Below the pieces are notes generated by a model, which worked only from the letters and a program-made list of their open reading frames with translations, searched no databases and was not told where the DNA came from. 64,000 bases of DNA from Lentiprolixibacter aurantiacus. Its GTDB lineage: Bacteria > Bacteroidota > Bacteroidia > Flavobacteriales > Flavobacteriaceae. The stretch is taken from assembly GCF_026241225.1 (NCBI RefSeq), contig NZ_JAPFQP010000001.1, forward strand, positions 744,001-808,000, in the 5' to 3' direction. This document shows positions 37,040 to 45,743 of this stretch, piece after piece (positions within the stretch are counted from its first letter, which is position 1; the number at the start of each line of letters is the position of its first letter). Made by a program: the position numbers and the translations under genes.

Positions 37040-38272
37040 TTAGTAACCCGTAAACACCAAAGCCTCACAATAACCTTTATTGGGATAACAATTTTCAAAC
37101 CTGGAGTTTTCCACATAGTGATTTAATACATCCACGATCTGTTTTGGATCTGTAACCCCAATACTATCTTTCAGATCCCTGATTTTGCCAAAAGTGCTCC
37201 TGTCCCCTTCCGCATACTGGACAAAAGCATCATAGCCCTCCGGTTTATCAAAGTTCATAGGGCCACGGGTATTATCCATTTTCTTGTAGGGCCAGAAGGT
37301 CCAGTGGATTCCATTTTTATCTAACAGTTCCCTGAAATCCCTGACCCAGCCATCATCATTTTCCCCACTTTCCCCCATTAATAAGGGCACATTGTATTTT
37401 TCCCTGAAGTCGACATATTCCTGGATCTCCTTTTGTTCCGGAGGCATCCAATATTTATGGAATGTATAGGCCAGCTTGTCGTCAAAAGGTTCTGAGAACA
37501 CCGAAAAATCAGTCTCCCAGACAGCACCCCCCAAAAAGACAATATGGTTTTGATCCACCTCTCTTATGGCCTTCGTAATCCTTTTGTACAAGGGTTCCAG
37601 GTTGTGTTTCAGGGAATCGGCTTCAAAATAATGAGGAATGGGCTCATTGAGTAAATTGTAACCTATAATGGTGGTATTGTCTGCGTACCGTTCTGCTATC
37701 TCCTGCCAGATAGCCGTAACCTTTTGTTTCATGCCTTCATCCACCATCAGCCAGGGATAACCATCACTGTTATCTATATTGTCGCCGGTCTGGCCTCCCG
37801 GGGCACCATGCATATCCAGCAGCACATAAATGTTGTATTTCTCGCACCAGGCTACGGCCCGGTCTATATACTTGAACCCATGCATATCACGGCCCAAAAA
37901 ATCATCATTGGTTAAGAGGCGGTAATCAAAAGGCAGCCGGATAATATTCGCGCCGGCTTCCGATAACCACTTAATATCCTCTTCGGTTATGTAATTCTCA
38001 AGGAAGGCATCCCAGAAAGCTGTAGTGGCACTGTTGCCTATCAATTCCCGGATGGCCTGGTCTATTTTACGCGGGGAATTGGTATTGCGCAATTTGAACA
38101 TATACCCTTCCGGCAATAACCAGTGCCCGAGGTTAACCCCTTTTAAATGTAAAAGTTCATCCTCTGGGGAGTAAATGTCTTTCCCCTCAACATGAACGTA
38201 TTTTTTTTCGGCCTTCTGGCAGGAAAAGGGTATCCAAATCAAAAGGAGGTAAACCCAGATTTTAGACTTCAT
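37040..38272 (-). CDS. Glycoside hydrolase family 5 lipoprotein
   Basis: 410 residues from ATG 38272. Lipobox IPFSC, so probably surface or periplasmic. (beta/alpha)8 fold of GH5 (cellulase/exo-beta-glucanase type): GVNLGHWLLPEGYMF at the N-terminus, RLPFDYRLL, acid/base Glu in YNLLNEPIPHY, FHKYWMPP and nucleophile Glu in LLMGESGEND. Acts on beta-glucan or beta-mannan-type chains. The exact substrate is open. The longer frame from 38359 adds 29 residues unlike a signal peptide. Confidence 0.87.
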   Translation of the reverse strand: MKSKIWVYLLLIWIPFSCQKAEKKYVHVEGKDIYSPEDELLHLKGVNLGHWLLPEGYMFKLRNTNSPRKIDQAIRELIGNSATTAFWDAFLENYITEEDIKWLSEAGANIIRLPFDYRLLTNDDFLGRDMHGFKYIDRAVAWCEKYNIYVLLDMHGAPGGQTGDNIDNSDGYPWLMVDEGMKQKVTAIWQEIAERYADNTTIIGYNLLNEPIPHYFEADSLKHNLEPLYKRITKAIREVDQNHIVFLGGAVWETDFSVFSEPFDDKLAYTFHKYWMPPEQKEIQEYVDFREKYNVPLLMGESGENDDGWVRDFRELLDKNGIHWTFWPYKKMDNTRGPMNFDKPEGYDAFVQYAEGDRSTFGKIRDLKDSIGVTDPKQIVDVLNHYVENSRFENCYPNKGYCEALVFTGY

Positions 38273-38371
38273 GAGTATCGATTTTTCCAGGCATCCATAA
38301 TTCAGGTTCCATTTTTTTGTATTAAATATCTCTTTTGAGGGACGAAATTCCAAGCACATGCACCATATCAG

Positions 38372-40555
38372 TTATTTATCCTCCGATTCAGGCTCTGAAG
38401 GGGATCCCGTGGGGGTATCCTCGTCCTCTTTTTTGAGGGAATACTTCATCTTGAATTGGGGAGCTGCATCAATATTATCCTTATCGCTAACCTTTGCCCT
38501 GCCTACCTTTATTTTGGTCTCCGGCGATCGGGATTTCAGGTAGGAATCTACCCTGGAGACCAGTGTATTTATGTAATTTACAGCAAGGGAATCCGCCCCA
38601 TAGGCAATACCGTATTGCCTTATGGCTCTTTCAAGGTCAAGGCTGTCTGATTTGAGCTGCCTGTTCAGGAAGGCCTGAAAGCCAGTTGTATCCGTAGCGG
38701 CGTCTTTTTTGGTTTTCTTATTATAGGCTTGCCGGGCAAGCATCGATGCCAGTTTTGCCTGCAGGGAATCTGCCCCAATAAAGTTCATTTCGGTTCTTAA
38801 TCCTTCTTTTTCATTTTCAAGTTGCAGGATCAGGTCCAATTGACTCATTTGGCCTGTAGTTAGGGAAGTATCCGGGAACTGAACGGCCATGCTTTGCAGG
38901 TTTTCCGGATCGGTATTTATAAAACGTGCCAGGGAAATGACCGGGTTCTCCGTAGTATTGAAAATTTTCTTCTTTAGGGTATTACCAACCAGGGCCCAGG
39001 TATCGACTTCAGGGTCATTTACGTCACCCTGCAAGGGAATGTCCAGTTCTATATCCCCATTTCTATCCTTGAGGAGCCAGACGGCCAGTTTTAGGGGGAT
39101 GGCGTATTTTCCGCCTTTCACATTTTCAACTTCCACATTTTTGATAAGCAGGTGGTTTTTGCTGTTGAGCTTTCCGTTTCTGATATCAGTGGAAGAGAAG
39201 TAAAACATCTCACCGGTGAGAATGGAATGCCCTGTATAATATCCGGAATAGATATTAAGGTCTTTTAGCGAAAAATCTTCCACAGCAATGTCAATCCTGG
39301 CGTTCATAGGATCCAGGGGGTTAAAACCAATTTCAGCCTTGAGTTTACCCCGATCATTGAGGACCATGGTGGATTGTACATCAGCCCATTGACTGTCACT
39401 GAATATACTGTCTGTTTTGATCTCAATATCACTCAGGGCGTAGTCAAAAGGCCGGCCGGTCAAATTGTCCGTGTAATCCATGCGTCCCTCATTTACTTCC
39501 ACATGGTTCAGCGCGTAATAGAGGGCATCAGTTTCTTCCGTATCCGTTTCTGGGGAATCGGGCTGGTAATTAAAGATCCTGAATAGATTGTTGGAAACCG
39601 AATCCAGTTCGAATTTCAGATAGGGCTGCTCAAAAACCAGTTCTTCAACGATATACGAACTCTTATCAAAATTGATTTCCTTCAGGGTGCAAAGGACTTT
39701 TTCACTGGAGAGGAATACCGCGTCTTCCCGGTCGGTCATCAATGGATTAATAAGATCTAACTCTCCTGAAATTAGCGTTTCCATAGGGTTATCCAGGTTG
39801 CCTGTTAACTGGATGGAGGCGTGGGCCATGCCATCAAGCTTTCCAATATTTGCGAATTCCAGTGCATATTCCGTAAAGTCACTCAATTGCAGACTGTCTA
39901 TCTCGATGGTACTCTCAAACGCTCTGCTTCCCGGATGTACATCGGAGAAGGCCTCGACCTTAGCTGAACCAATTCTAAACTCGAAATCTGCATCACTATC
40001 GTGTTCCTGGTCCCATGCGATTTCAGGAATGAATAGGGAGAAATGCTCAATTTCTGAGGTATGATCCACCTTGGCATCGTAAAAATGAACAGAGGCGTCT
40101 TTTAACTCCAGGTTTTCAAGAAAAAATTTGAAGGCCTCTTCTTCGTTCATATCCGTTGTTGTGCTGTCTTCGGTGGTATGGAAAGCCAACAGGTCGTCAA
40201 AATTAAAGGTGGAATCCTTTTTGACTATACGGACATCCAGACCCTGCAGGTATAACTGGTCAAAAGCATAGGTATTGCTGAGGTATTTATAAGGCACCGT
40301 ATTCAGGATTAAGGTATCAAACGAAACGAAAACATCACTGTCATTGGCCTCGAACATTTTAAAGTCGTAAACCTTAATGGTACCGGTGAAATAGTTGATC
40401 CTTAGTTTATCCATATGCAACTTCCTGCCCACCAACTCTTCGGCGTTGTCTATCGCGTAATTCTTTAACCATCCGGGGAGCAAAAGAAGCAGCAGTACTG
40501 CCACAATGCCCAGTCCGACTCCTGTATACCTGAGGATTTTATTTCCTGACTTCAT
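38372..40555 (-). CDS. AsmA-like DUF748 family protein
   Basis: 727 residues. One N-terminal membrane helix (about 11-29, GVGLGIVAVLLLLLLPGWL), then a very long beta-rich region with the AsmA/DUF748 pattern (YAIDNAEELVGRKLHMDKLRINYFTGTIKVYDF, IPLQGDVNDPEVDTWALVGNTL) typical of bridge-like lipid-transfer proteins spanning the periplasm. The C-terminal third is helical and charged, with an end like SRSPETKIKVGRAKVSD. Likely role in envelope lipid transport or outer-membrane maintenance, known for the family in outline. Confidence 0.83.
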   Translation of the reverse strand: MKSGNKILRYTGVGLGIVAVLLLLLLPGWLKNYAIDNAEELVGRKLHMDKLRINYFTGTIKVYDFKMFEANDSDVFVSFDTLILNTVPYKYLSNTYAFDQLYLQGLDVRIVKKDSTFNFDDLLAFHTTEDSTTTDMNEEEAFKFFLENLELKDASVHFYDAKVDHTSEIEHFSLFIPEIAWDQEHDSDADFEFRIGSAKVEAFSDVHPGSRAFESTIEIDSLQLSDFTEYALEFANIGKLDGMAHASIQLTGNLDNPMETLISGELDLINPLMTDREDAVFLSSEKVLCTLKEINFDKSSYIVEELVFEQPYLKFELDSVSNNLFRIFNYQPDSPETDTEETDALYYALNHVEVNEGRMDYTDNLTGRPFDYALSDIEIKTDSIFSDSQWADVQSTMVLNDRGKLKAEIGFNPLDPMNARIDIAVEDFSLKDLNIYSGYYTGHSILTGEMFYFSSTDIRNGKLNSKNHLLIKNVEVENVKGGKYAIPLKLAVWLLKDRNGDIELDIPLQGDVNDPEVDTWALVGNTLKKKIFNTTENPVISLARFINTDPENLQSMAVQFPDTSLTTGQMSQLDLILQLENEKEGLRTEMNFIGADSLQAKLASMLARQAYNKKTKKDAATDTTGFQAFLNRQLKSDSLDLERAIRQYGIAYGADSLAVNYINTLVSRVDSYLKSRSPETKIKVGRAKVSDKDNIDAAPQFKMKYSLKKEDEDTPTGSPSEPESEDK

Positions 40556-40585
40556 TTAAGCAGAGGTGATGAATTGTTTTTTTGG

Positions 40586-40667
40586 TTATAATTCAGATTA
40601 AAAAGATAATAAGTTTCGAAGAGATTGTAAGAAGCTCCAAATTTCCAGAAGTGTAATATAATATCTG
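40586..40667 (-). repeat. Relic F: exonuclease fragment with internal deletion
   Basis: On the minus strand it reads FWKFGASYNLF, matching LWKFGDFKHYTSL of the exonuclease, and its DNA (AAGTTTCGAAGAG, then TCCAAATTTCCAGAAG) aligns with 45941-45996 and with relics C and D. Directly beyond it is the counterpart of the last codons (ATTCAGATTAAAAAG versus CGCAGCCTTAAAATG) without the about 126 bp that separate these parts in the intact gene. Confidence 0.6.
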
Positions 40668-40740
40668 GATCTATCATAGCTTGGTTTGTACAGGTGTTCC
40701 TTTGGCTGATGCCTGTATATGAAATCTGTTTTGCCAGATA

Positions 40741-41340
40741 TTATACATTCCTGGCATTTTGTTCATTGACTTTTATTCCAAAGTATCCGTTGATAACATA
40801 AAGGAACATAACGAATAGCATAGCTTTTTGGGCAGTTGAGGCTTCGATAATATTCAAAAACCCGGCTAAGAAAGAGAGAAAGGCCAGTGTTGTTAATGTC
40901 AATGCAGATATCCGCAACCAATTACTTAAAACACGAGATTTCCAATGCAGCATATAATAACCAGCTAAACTTACCATCATTCCGAAGTTTACCATTTGAT
41001 GCGCCCCCTTACCAATTACTGATCCAAATTCATAAGAAGCATTGGGCGTTATACCAATACTAAGTGGCATGGCCATGGCAAAGAATAGCTGACCGACGCC
41101 AATAATTATAAATCCGGGGTTTTTCAAATATTTTGAAAAGAGAAATGATGAAATGGACAGTAAGGTGGCCATCATTAATTCGGCTTTCCACTGATAGTTA
41201 TAGGTGGCCCAGTTTTGTATAATAAATTCATACCGTTCCGGACCATTGGGTGGGGAATCTTTCAAAACGATCATGTAGAAAAAACCTATAACCAGAAGAT
41301 AGAAAGATGCAATGGTCCATAAGTATTTAGCTAATTTCAT
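40741..41340 (-). CDS. Hypothetical membrane protein, six helices
   Basis: 199 residues with hydrophobic segments at about 8-27, 56-70, 76-96, 113-132, 142-162 and 168-188. The N-terminal loop contains LKDSPPNGPERYEFI. It has the general look of DUF4386-like proteins but I cannot assign a family. Single gene between relics F and C. Confidence 0.6.
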   Translation of the reverse strand: MKLAKYLWTIASFYLLVIGFFYMIVLKDSPPNGPERYEFIIQNWATYNYQWKAELMMATLLSISSFLFSKYLKNPGFIIIGVGQLFFAMAMPLSIGITPNASYEFGSVIGKGAHQMVNFGMMVSLAGYYMLHWKSRVLSNWLRISALTLTTLAFLSFLAGFLNIIEASTAQKAMLFVMFLYVINGYFGIKVNEQNARNV

Positions 41341-41370
41341 ATCAATTGCTTATTTCAAATAAATACTTAT

Positions 41371-41482
41371 AAACATAAACAATTTTGTCTTCCTTCAATA
41401 ACCCTTATTACGCAGCCTTAAAATGATCTGGCCCACACTTTCAGGGAGGAGTAATGCTTAAATTCACGAAATTTCCAGTGGT
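41371..41482 (-). repeat. Relic C: best-preserved exonuclease fragment
   Basis: Two blocks of the exonuclease gene joined together. Bases 41371-41436 align with 45746-45813 at about 80 percent identity. Bases 41439-41482 align with 45941-45984. The minus strand reads HWKFREFKHYSSLK, then after one frame shift GQIILRLRN and EDKIVYV, against LWKFGDFKHYTSLK, AQIILRLRN and EDEIVYV in the intact protein. The about 126 bp between these blocks in the intact gene are missing. Confidence 0.9.
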
Positions 41483-41537
41483 CTAATATTTAATAGCTAA
41501 ACAAATGATGGCGATAAGCGCATAGACCCTATTATAG

Positions 41538-42428
41538 CTATTTGACAGAAAAATTTAATTCCGCCTGGTACTTCTTTAATTCATCAATTAAATAATATCG
41601 GTGGGAATATCCAGTTAATACTGCAATCTTCTTATTAGGATTGAGTTTTATCTGGTTTATAATGTTTGCAGCCATTGCTTTATTTCTTTTATCCCAATAT
41701 TCCATATGTATGGGGATAAAGTCTTTAAATGCTGCTAGTTCATTTCTTTCTTTTGCTATTTCCGGAATCTCCTTGTAGACATACAACTGTCTATTTCTGA
41801 TGATACTATCTGTAGTTTCATTGTTGAAATCATATACTTTTGCACTGCCACCAATTTTCTGATATTCTTTATTTATGGCTAAGTATTCATCAACAATTGA
41901 AGACCGATCGCCGGATAAGATATTTTCGCGATGTAATCTGATTACAGAATTAAGTAATTCACCAGATTTGGTTAATATTTTGTGCTTAGAGTGGTAAGAA
42001 TCCCTTTCCTCCCATTCAAAGGGTAAGACTTTGGACCCTGGGTGGTGCTTTATATACTTTAGCGAAACAAAACTTTCTACTTTATTTCCTTTCTTAAAAG
42101 AACTCATGAGCTGGTTTAAGAAGTCTGTTCTCTTAAGCATCCTGTTTACTGTCCCGCTGTCACTTTCACATAAAATAACAGAAGGGGAAATACTATCCAG
42201 GTAATGGTAGATATCATCTCTTTTAATCTTGTCGGTCTCAAAGTGAAACGACCCAACAACATATACTTCTGTTTTATCACGGAATGAGGGGTTATTATTT
42301 ATTGACCTCTCAGGTTCTTTCTTATTGATATAGCTGTTTAGATCAATATTGTATTTAATTATCCCTCCAAGACAAATTAAAACATCCAGAACTATAAATG
42401 AGATTATAGTGTATTTAATGTATTTCAT
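41538..42428 (-). CDS. Hypothetical TraB/ChaN-like membrane-anchored protein
   Basis: 296 residues. An N-terminal membrane helix or uncleaved signal (about 7-24), then YVVGSFHFETDKIKRDDIYHYLDSISPSVILCESDSG and, at the C-terminus, KKIAVLTGYSHRYYLIDELKKY. The early SFHFE, a mid ESDSG and a late TGYSHxYxL resemble the TraB/GumN or EreA/ChaN-like group (DUF5694-type), which are putative metal-dependent peptidases. Assignment tentative. The gene is strongly AT-rich and is the only gene between relic C and the possible relic H. Confidence 0.55.
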   Translation of the reverse strand: MKYIKYTIISFIVLDVLICLGGIIKYNIDLNSYINKKEPERSINNNPSFRDKTEVYVVGSFHFETDKIKRDDIYHYLDSISPSVILCESDSGTVNRMLKRTDFLNQLMSSFKKGNKVESFVSLKYIKHHPGSKVLPFEWEERDSYHSKHKILTKSGELLNSVIRLHRENILSGDRSSIVDEYLAINKEYQKIGGSAKVYDFNNETTDSIIRNRQLYVYKEIPEIAKERNELAAFKDFIPIHMEYWDKRNKAMAANIINQIKLNPNKKIAVLTGYSHRYYLIDELKKYQAELNFSVK

Positions 42429-42571
42429 TTTATTGATGAATTCGTGTTATAGGAGCTTAAATATAAGGTTTATCCCGAATCCTCATTCCTAAATAAACAG
42501 AGGGTACAACGATGCCTGTAAGTGGCCGGGAAAATGCGGATCTTTTAGTTCAAATCCTGTTTGCTGCACCT

Positions 42572-42590
42572 GATTTCCGGGAGGGTAATG
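42572..42590 (-). repeat. Possible relic H
   Basis: Minus strand CATTACCCTCCCGGAAATC against CATTACACCTCCCTGAAAC in the intact exonuclease: 16 of 18 aligned bases match, with one gap. Only this short core is recognisable, so it could be chance. Its position in the gap between two accessory genes fits the series. Confidence 0.3.
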
Positions 42591-42613
42591 CAGGCACTTG
42601 TGCCGTAGATCCT

Positions 42614-43207
42614 CTACTTAGGCTTGGAATATTCGATTAATTCCTCTACGTACAAAAAGTCGTCCTGTGTTTGGGTAAGCTTAATGAAGTTTTTTACTGC
42701 GGGCGCGTATAACCAAACTTCATCTGCGTCGGCGCTATATCCTCTGGAATTCGTGATTTTACCTTTGTATTGAATGGTATAAGCCATAAATGTTCCCGCT
42801 TCTACTGTCTCTTCCTTAAAGGATAATATCTCAGCATCCTGACTTTGTTTTCCTGTTGTGCCATCCTGACTAGTCCAGCTGATCTCATATTTCCACTTTT
42901 TACCCACTTCCAGAGGCCAGTCGTATTTAGGGGTTACACTTTCTTCTGGTTTCACCATGTCTGCTACTGGAACAGTGTCATTCCCGATTGTCATACCCAG
43001 TGCTCCCTCAACGCTTACAATTTTCCTTGTATCCTCTCCTTCCGAACGTACTTCTCCCTGGGTTGTTACGCCTTTATACTTCCAAACCCATTTTTCACCA
43101 GCTTTGTAATCAGCTAAAGTGGGTTGTTGGGTGATACCTGATTTAGTTGCATTGTTACAGGCGACAAGCATTGCTAGCGCAACAAATAGTAGAATGTGAC
43201 TTTTCAT
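42614..43207 (-). CDS. Hypothetical lipoprotein
   Basis: 197 residues from ATG 43207. Lipobox MLVAC. The mature part is beta-rich with WVWKYKGVTTQGEVRSEGEDTRKIVSVEG and a WPLEVGKKWKYEISWTSQDGTTGKQ segment, as in exported beta-sandwich proteins of unknown function. The longer frame from 43321 would overlap the CPBP gene by 44 bp and starts with a sequence unlike a signal, so I reject it. Probably co-transcribed with the CPBP gene upstream (70-bp gap). Confidence 0.65.
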   Translation of the reverse strand: MKSHILLFVALAMLVACNNATKSGITQQPTLADYKAGEKWVWKYKGVTTQGEVRSEGEDTRKIVSVEGALGMTIGNDTVPVADMVKPEESVTPKYDWPLEVGKKWKYEISWTSQDGTTGKQSQDAEILSFKEETVEAGTFMAYTIQYKGKITNSRGYSADADEVWLYAPAVKNFIKLTQTQDDFLYVEELIEYSKPK

Positions 43208-43277
43208 TGACAGGGAATTAATTTTTAGGTAAAGTAAGAAGGATGTATAATAGATATTTTTAGACAAAACATTCATG

Positions 43278-44132
43278 TCACAGTTTTTCTTTAATTGCTT
43301 TTCTCCAGAAGTAAATTCCAAAGACGCAAGTCACCATAGCAAACATAATTCCATTTTCCCCAAGCCAGTGTTCTGTCCCCTCAACCTTGGTTGTTAAGGG
43401 AGGCAAAATCTTCTGAATATATACATTGCTTACGGCGTGAAATAGCACTGCCGGCCATAAACTTTTGGATTTAAAGGTGTAATACGTCATTATAAACGAC
43501 ATGGAAATAATAACGGTAAAGAACGTTATGAATTCCAGCAGTACATTATTACTGTAATACACAAGAAGAGGCCAGTGCCAGGCAGCCCAAATAAACCCAC
43601 TAAACAGGGATACTCCCGTAAATGAAAGTACTTTTCTTAATTCATAGATAAAAAACCCTCTCCAGCCAATTTCTTCCCCTAAAGTGGTTGCCATTGCTCT
43701 GATGACTCCTACAGAGCCCAATAATAGCACCCCTGCAATTACAGCTACAGACGCACTCAACGTACCGATTCCAGTCAGGCCAATTTCTTCTGCCCAGGCT
43801 AAAATTGTTTCTTCATTGGTTAAACCACCAAGTCCAAAGATCCAGATAAGTACATAGGATATTATTGCATATAGGGCAGGAATTAGATATGACAATCGAA
43901 TATATTTCCAATTCCCCCATTCCCAGTTCAGCTGGGAAATAGGGCGTCCTTTTAACTTTAAGGTAATTAGTGCCGCAATAGCAGGACACCACATGATTGC
44001 CCCAACATAAAGCCGCGAAGGATATAATTTCACAATGGCATAATGGAATGGCGAAGTAAGGACAAGAACAAGTGCGAGAAATAAGAGTACGGTCTTCCAG
44101 ATCTCTTTGCGTTCTGATGAATTTGCTGACAT
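43278..44132 (-). CDS. CPBP-family intramembrane metalloprotease
   Basis: 284 residues with about seven to eight hydrophobic helices. The three CPBP (CAAX protease and bacteriocin-processing) motifs are present: EEIGWRGFFIYEL (EExxxR), the FSGFIWAAWHWPLLVY histidine motif and LFHAVSN. Related enzymes process prenylated proteins or bacteriocins or confer self-immunity. Neither can be chosen here, since no bacteriocin gene is nearby. First gene of a two-gene set with the lipoprotein. Confidence 0.82.
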   Translation of the reverse strand: MSANSSERKEIWKTVLLFLALVLVLTSPFHYAIVKLYPSRLYVGAIMWCPAIAALITLKLKGRPISQLNWEWGNWKYIRLSYLIPALYAIISYVLIWIFGLGGLTNEETILAWAEEIGLTGIGTLSASVAVIAGVLLLGSVGVIRAMATTLGEEIGWRGFFIYELRKVLSFTGVSLFSGFIWAAWHWPLLVYYSNNVLLEFITFFTVIISMSFIMTYYTFKSKSLWPAVLFHAVSNVYIQKILPPLTTKVEGTEHWLGENGIMFAMVTCVFGIYFWRKAIKEKL

Positions 44133-44374
44133 TAAGCTGTAATGGTTAGTTAACTCCGATAAGACGATATGACGAATTAATTGTTACAATCTGCTTGCCA
44201 TATGAATTTAGACTATCGCATTATATACCAGGGCTTTCATAACTCTGACCCTAACAGGCTACATCAATTTCGTCAATATGGTGCTGATAGAATTTAAATA
44301 GCTTACCTTAACTGGCAGCATCTGCGATCATGGACTTAATTCAGGTGGCCTGAAGACAAAATAATTGTACTGCT

Positions 44375-44716
44375 ATGATAGAGAAACTTAAAAAAATTGG
44401 ACTTGGGGCAGCTATAATTTTGTTCTTGGTCGGATTGATGGTGATGGGAATGGGCTTTGAAATAATCAATAGAGAAACAACTGATCCTTCAGGCATTGAG
44501 TTTTTCTTTAATTTCCTTGGAGGAGGGTTTGTGGGATTGCTTGGCGGAGGGGTTTCAGCAGTTATGGGCACCATACTGGTCGTTGTGGGATTCGTTGAAA
44601 TTGGGAAGCGATCCGGAACAAAAGGCGTTCTTATTGGGGTTGGGGCCCTTGCAATAGTCTGTGTTTTGATTTTATGGTCGATTTTTCAGTGGGGTTCCAA
44701 CCTGGTGCAATCTTAA
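44375..44716 (+). CDS. Small glycine-rich membrane protein
   Basis: 113 residues, three hydrophobic segments at about 8-29, 44-75 and 83-104. The middle one is glycine-rich (FNFLGGGFVGLLGGGVSAVMG). Unknown function. It is the only plus-strand gene between the EEP-family gene and the exonuclease. Its stop codon TAA lies inside relic D, so the C-terminal codons come next to exonuclease-derived DNA. Confidence 0.5.
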   Translation: MIEKLKKIGLGAAIILFLVGLMVMGMGFEIINRETTDPSGIEFFFNFLGGGFVGLLGGGVSAVMGTILVVVGFVEIGKRSGTKGVLIGVGALAIVCVLILWSIFQWGSNLVQS

Positions 44717-44783
44717 AATGATCTGCCCTAACCATTCGCGGGAGATGTAATGCTTAGAATCTCTAAATTTCAAGAAGTAATAT
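44711..44783 (-). repeat. Relic D: exonuclease fragment with the same internal deletion
   Basis: The minus strand is open in one frame and reads LKFRDSKHYIS, then REWLGQIILR. Intact exonuclease: LWKFGDFKHYTS, then VAQIILR. The about 126 bp between them are absent, as in relics C and F. It starts inside the last codons of the small membrane protein gene and extends to about 190 bp before the CDF transporter stop. Confidence 0.85.
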
Positions 44784-44905
44784 TTTTGGTTGTTGAAGTA
44801 TTGTATTGGAGATGCATTTTAGTGACTACTGAACTTTGATATTTGTTTATAGCTTACCTCTATCTTTAGTGCCCAAAACACCTATCTATATTTCTGAATA
44901 AGGTT

Positions 44906-45700
44906 TTAGCGTCCAAGCTTTAAGATTCTTATCGCCCCCTGTATTACTAAAATAAATACGATTGTACCGATGATCAAATCAGGTTTGTTTGAATTAAGCC
45001 AATTAACCAGAATTCCTGCAGTGATTACTCCCAAATTTATTATTACATCATTCGAAGTGAAAATCATACTTGCTTTCATGTGAGCTTCTTCTTTACTCTT
45101 TGATTTTTGTAATAGATACAAACAAATGCCATTCGCAGCAAGTGCGAATACGGAAACGATTATCATCGTTGAAAAATCAGGTAATTTTTCTACTCCAAAA
45201 AATCTTCTTAGGACTTCTATAAATCCCAAAATGGCAAGAGTAATTTGAAAATACCCGGCAAGTTTAGCAATACGTTTCTTTCTTGTTAATGTTCCCCCAA
45301 CAGCTAAAAGACTAATTCCATATACAAATGAGTCAGCCAGCATATCCAAACTGTCAGCAACCAATCCCATGGATTTTGAGATTAATCCAGTGGTTATTTC
45401 AATAAGGAAAAAGGTAAAATTTATTGTGAGTACCGTCCTTAGTAATTTCTTTTGGTTTTTATTCTCTTTAAAATTTATTTGGTCAGTTTTTTCGGTTGAA
45501 ATTATTCTTCCTCCCAAATCCAATTCACGAATTGATTTCTCGATTTGGTCTATTGGTCCGCTATGGAATACTGTTAATTTTCGATTCGGTATATCAAAGT
45601 TCAAGTTTGCAATACCTGAAATTCCCTGCAAATTCATTCGGATAAGAGTTTCTTCCGAAGGACAGTCCATTTTTGGAATCTCAAATGTTGATTTTTCCAT
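44906..45700 (-). CDS. Cation diffusion facilitator with N-terminal HMA-like domain
   Basis: 264 residues. Residues 1-70 have a ferredoxin-like heavy-metal-associated fold, with PKMDCPSEETLIRMNL in place of the usual GMxCxxC loop, so only one cysteine is left. Then six membrane helices of a CDF (zinc/cobalt/cadmium efflux) transporter, with the metal-site DSLDMLADSFVYG in helix 2 and SNDVIINLG in helix 5. It lacks the cytoplasmic C-terminal domain of many CDFs. Likely zinc or related-metal export. AT-rich gene, alone between relic D and the exonuclease gene. Confidence 0.75.
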   Translation of the reverse strand: MEKSTFEIPKMDCPSEETLIRMNLQGISGIANLNFDIPNRKLTVFHSGPIDQIEKSIRELDLGGRIISTEKTDQINFKENKNQKKLLRTVLTINFTFFLIEITTGLISKSMGLVADSLDMLADSFVYGISLLAVGGTLTRKKRIAKLAGYFQITLAILGFIEVLRRFFGVEKLPDFSTMIIVSVFALAANGICLYLLQKSKSKEEAHMKASMIFTSNDVIINLGVITAGILVNWLNSNKPDLIIGTIVFILVIQGAIRILKLGR

Positions 45701-45743
45701 GGCTATGGCATTTCATTTATAATAATAGATAACAGGCCCTTGG

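Noticed and set aside
40689..40717. Inverted repeat TACAGG/CCTGTA downstream of the 40741 gene as a terminator
   Set aside because: 6-bp arms with a 17-base loop and no T-run on either strand.
41480..41535. Inverted repeats GGTCTA/TAGACC and AATAGCTA/TAGCTATT beside relic C, possible attC-like site
   Set aside because: The two inverted repeats are interleaved, not nested, so they cannot fold into one hairpin as integron attC sites do. No integrase gene was seen.
42593..42604. Hairpin GGCACTTGTGCC as terminator of the 42614 lipoprotein gene
   Set aside because: Only 5-bp arms with a 2-base loop and no T-run after it.
44240..44340. CGTCAATAT and ATAGCTTACCT words that also occur near relics
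   Set aside because: Short AT-rich words with no extended alignment. Not enough to call another relic.
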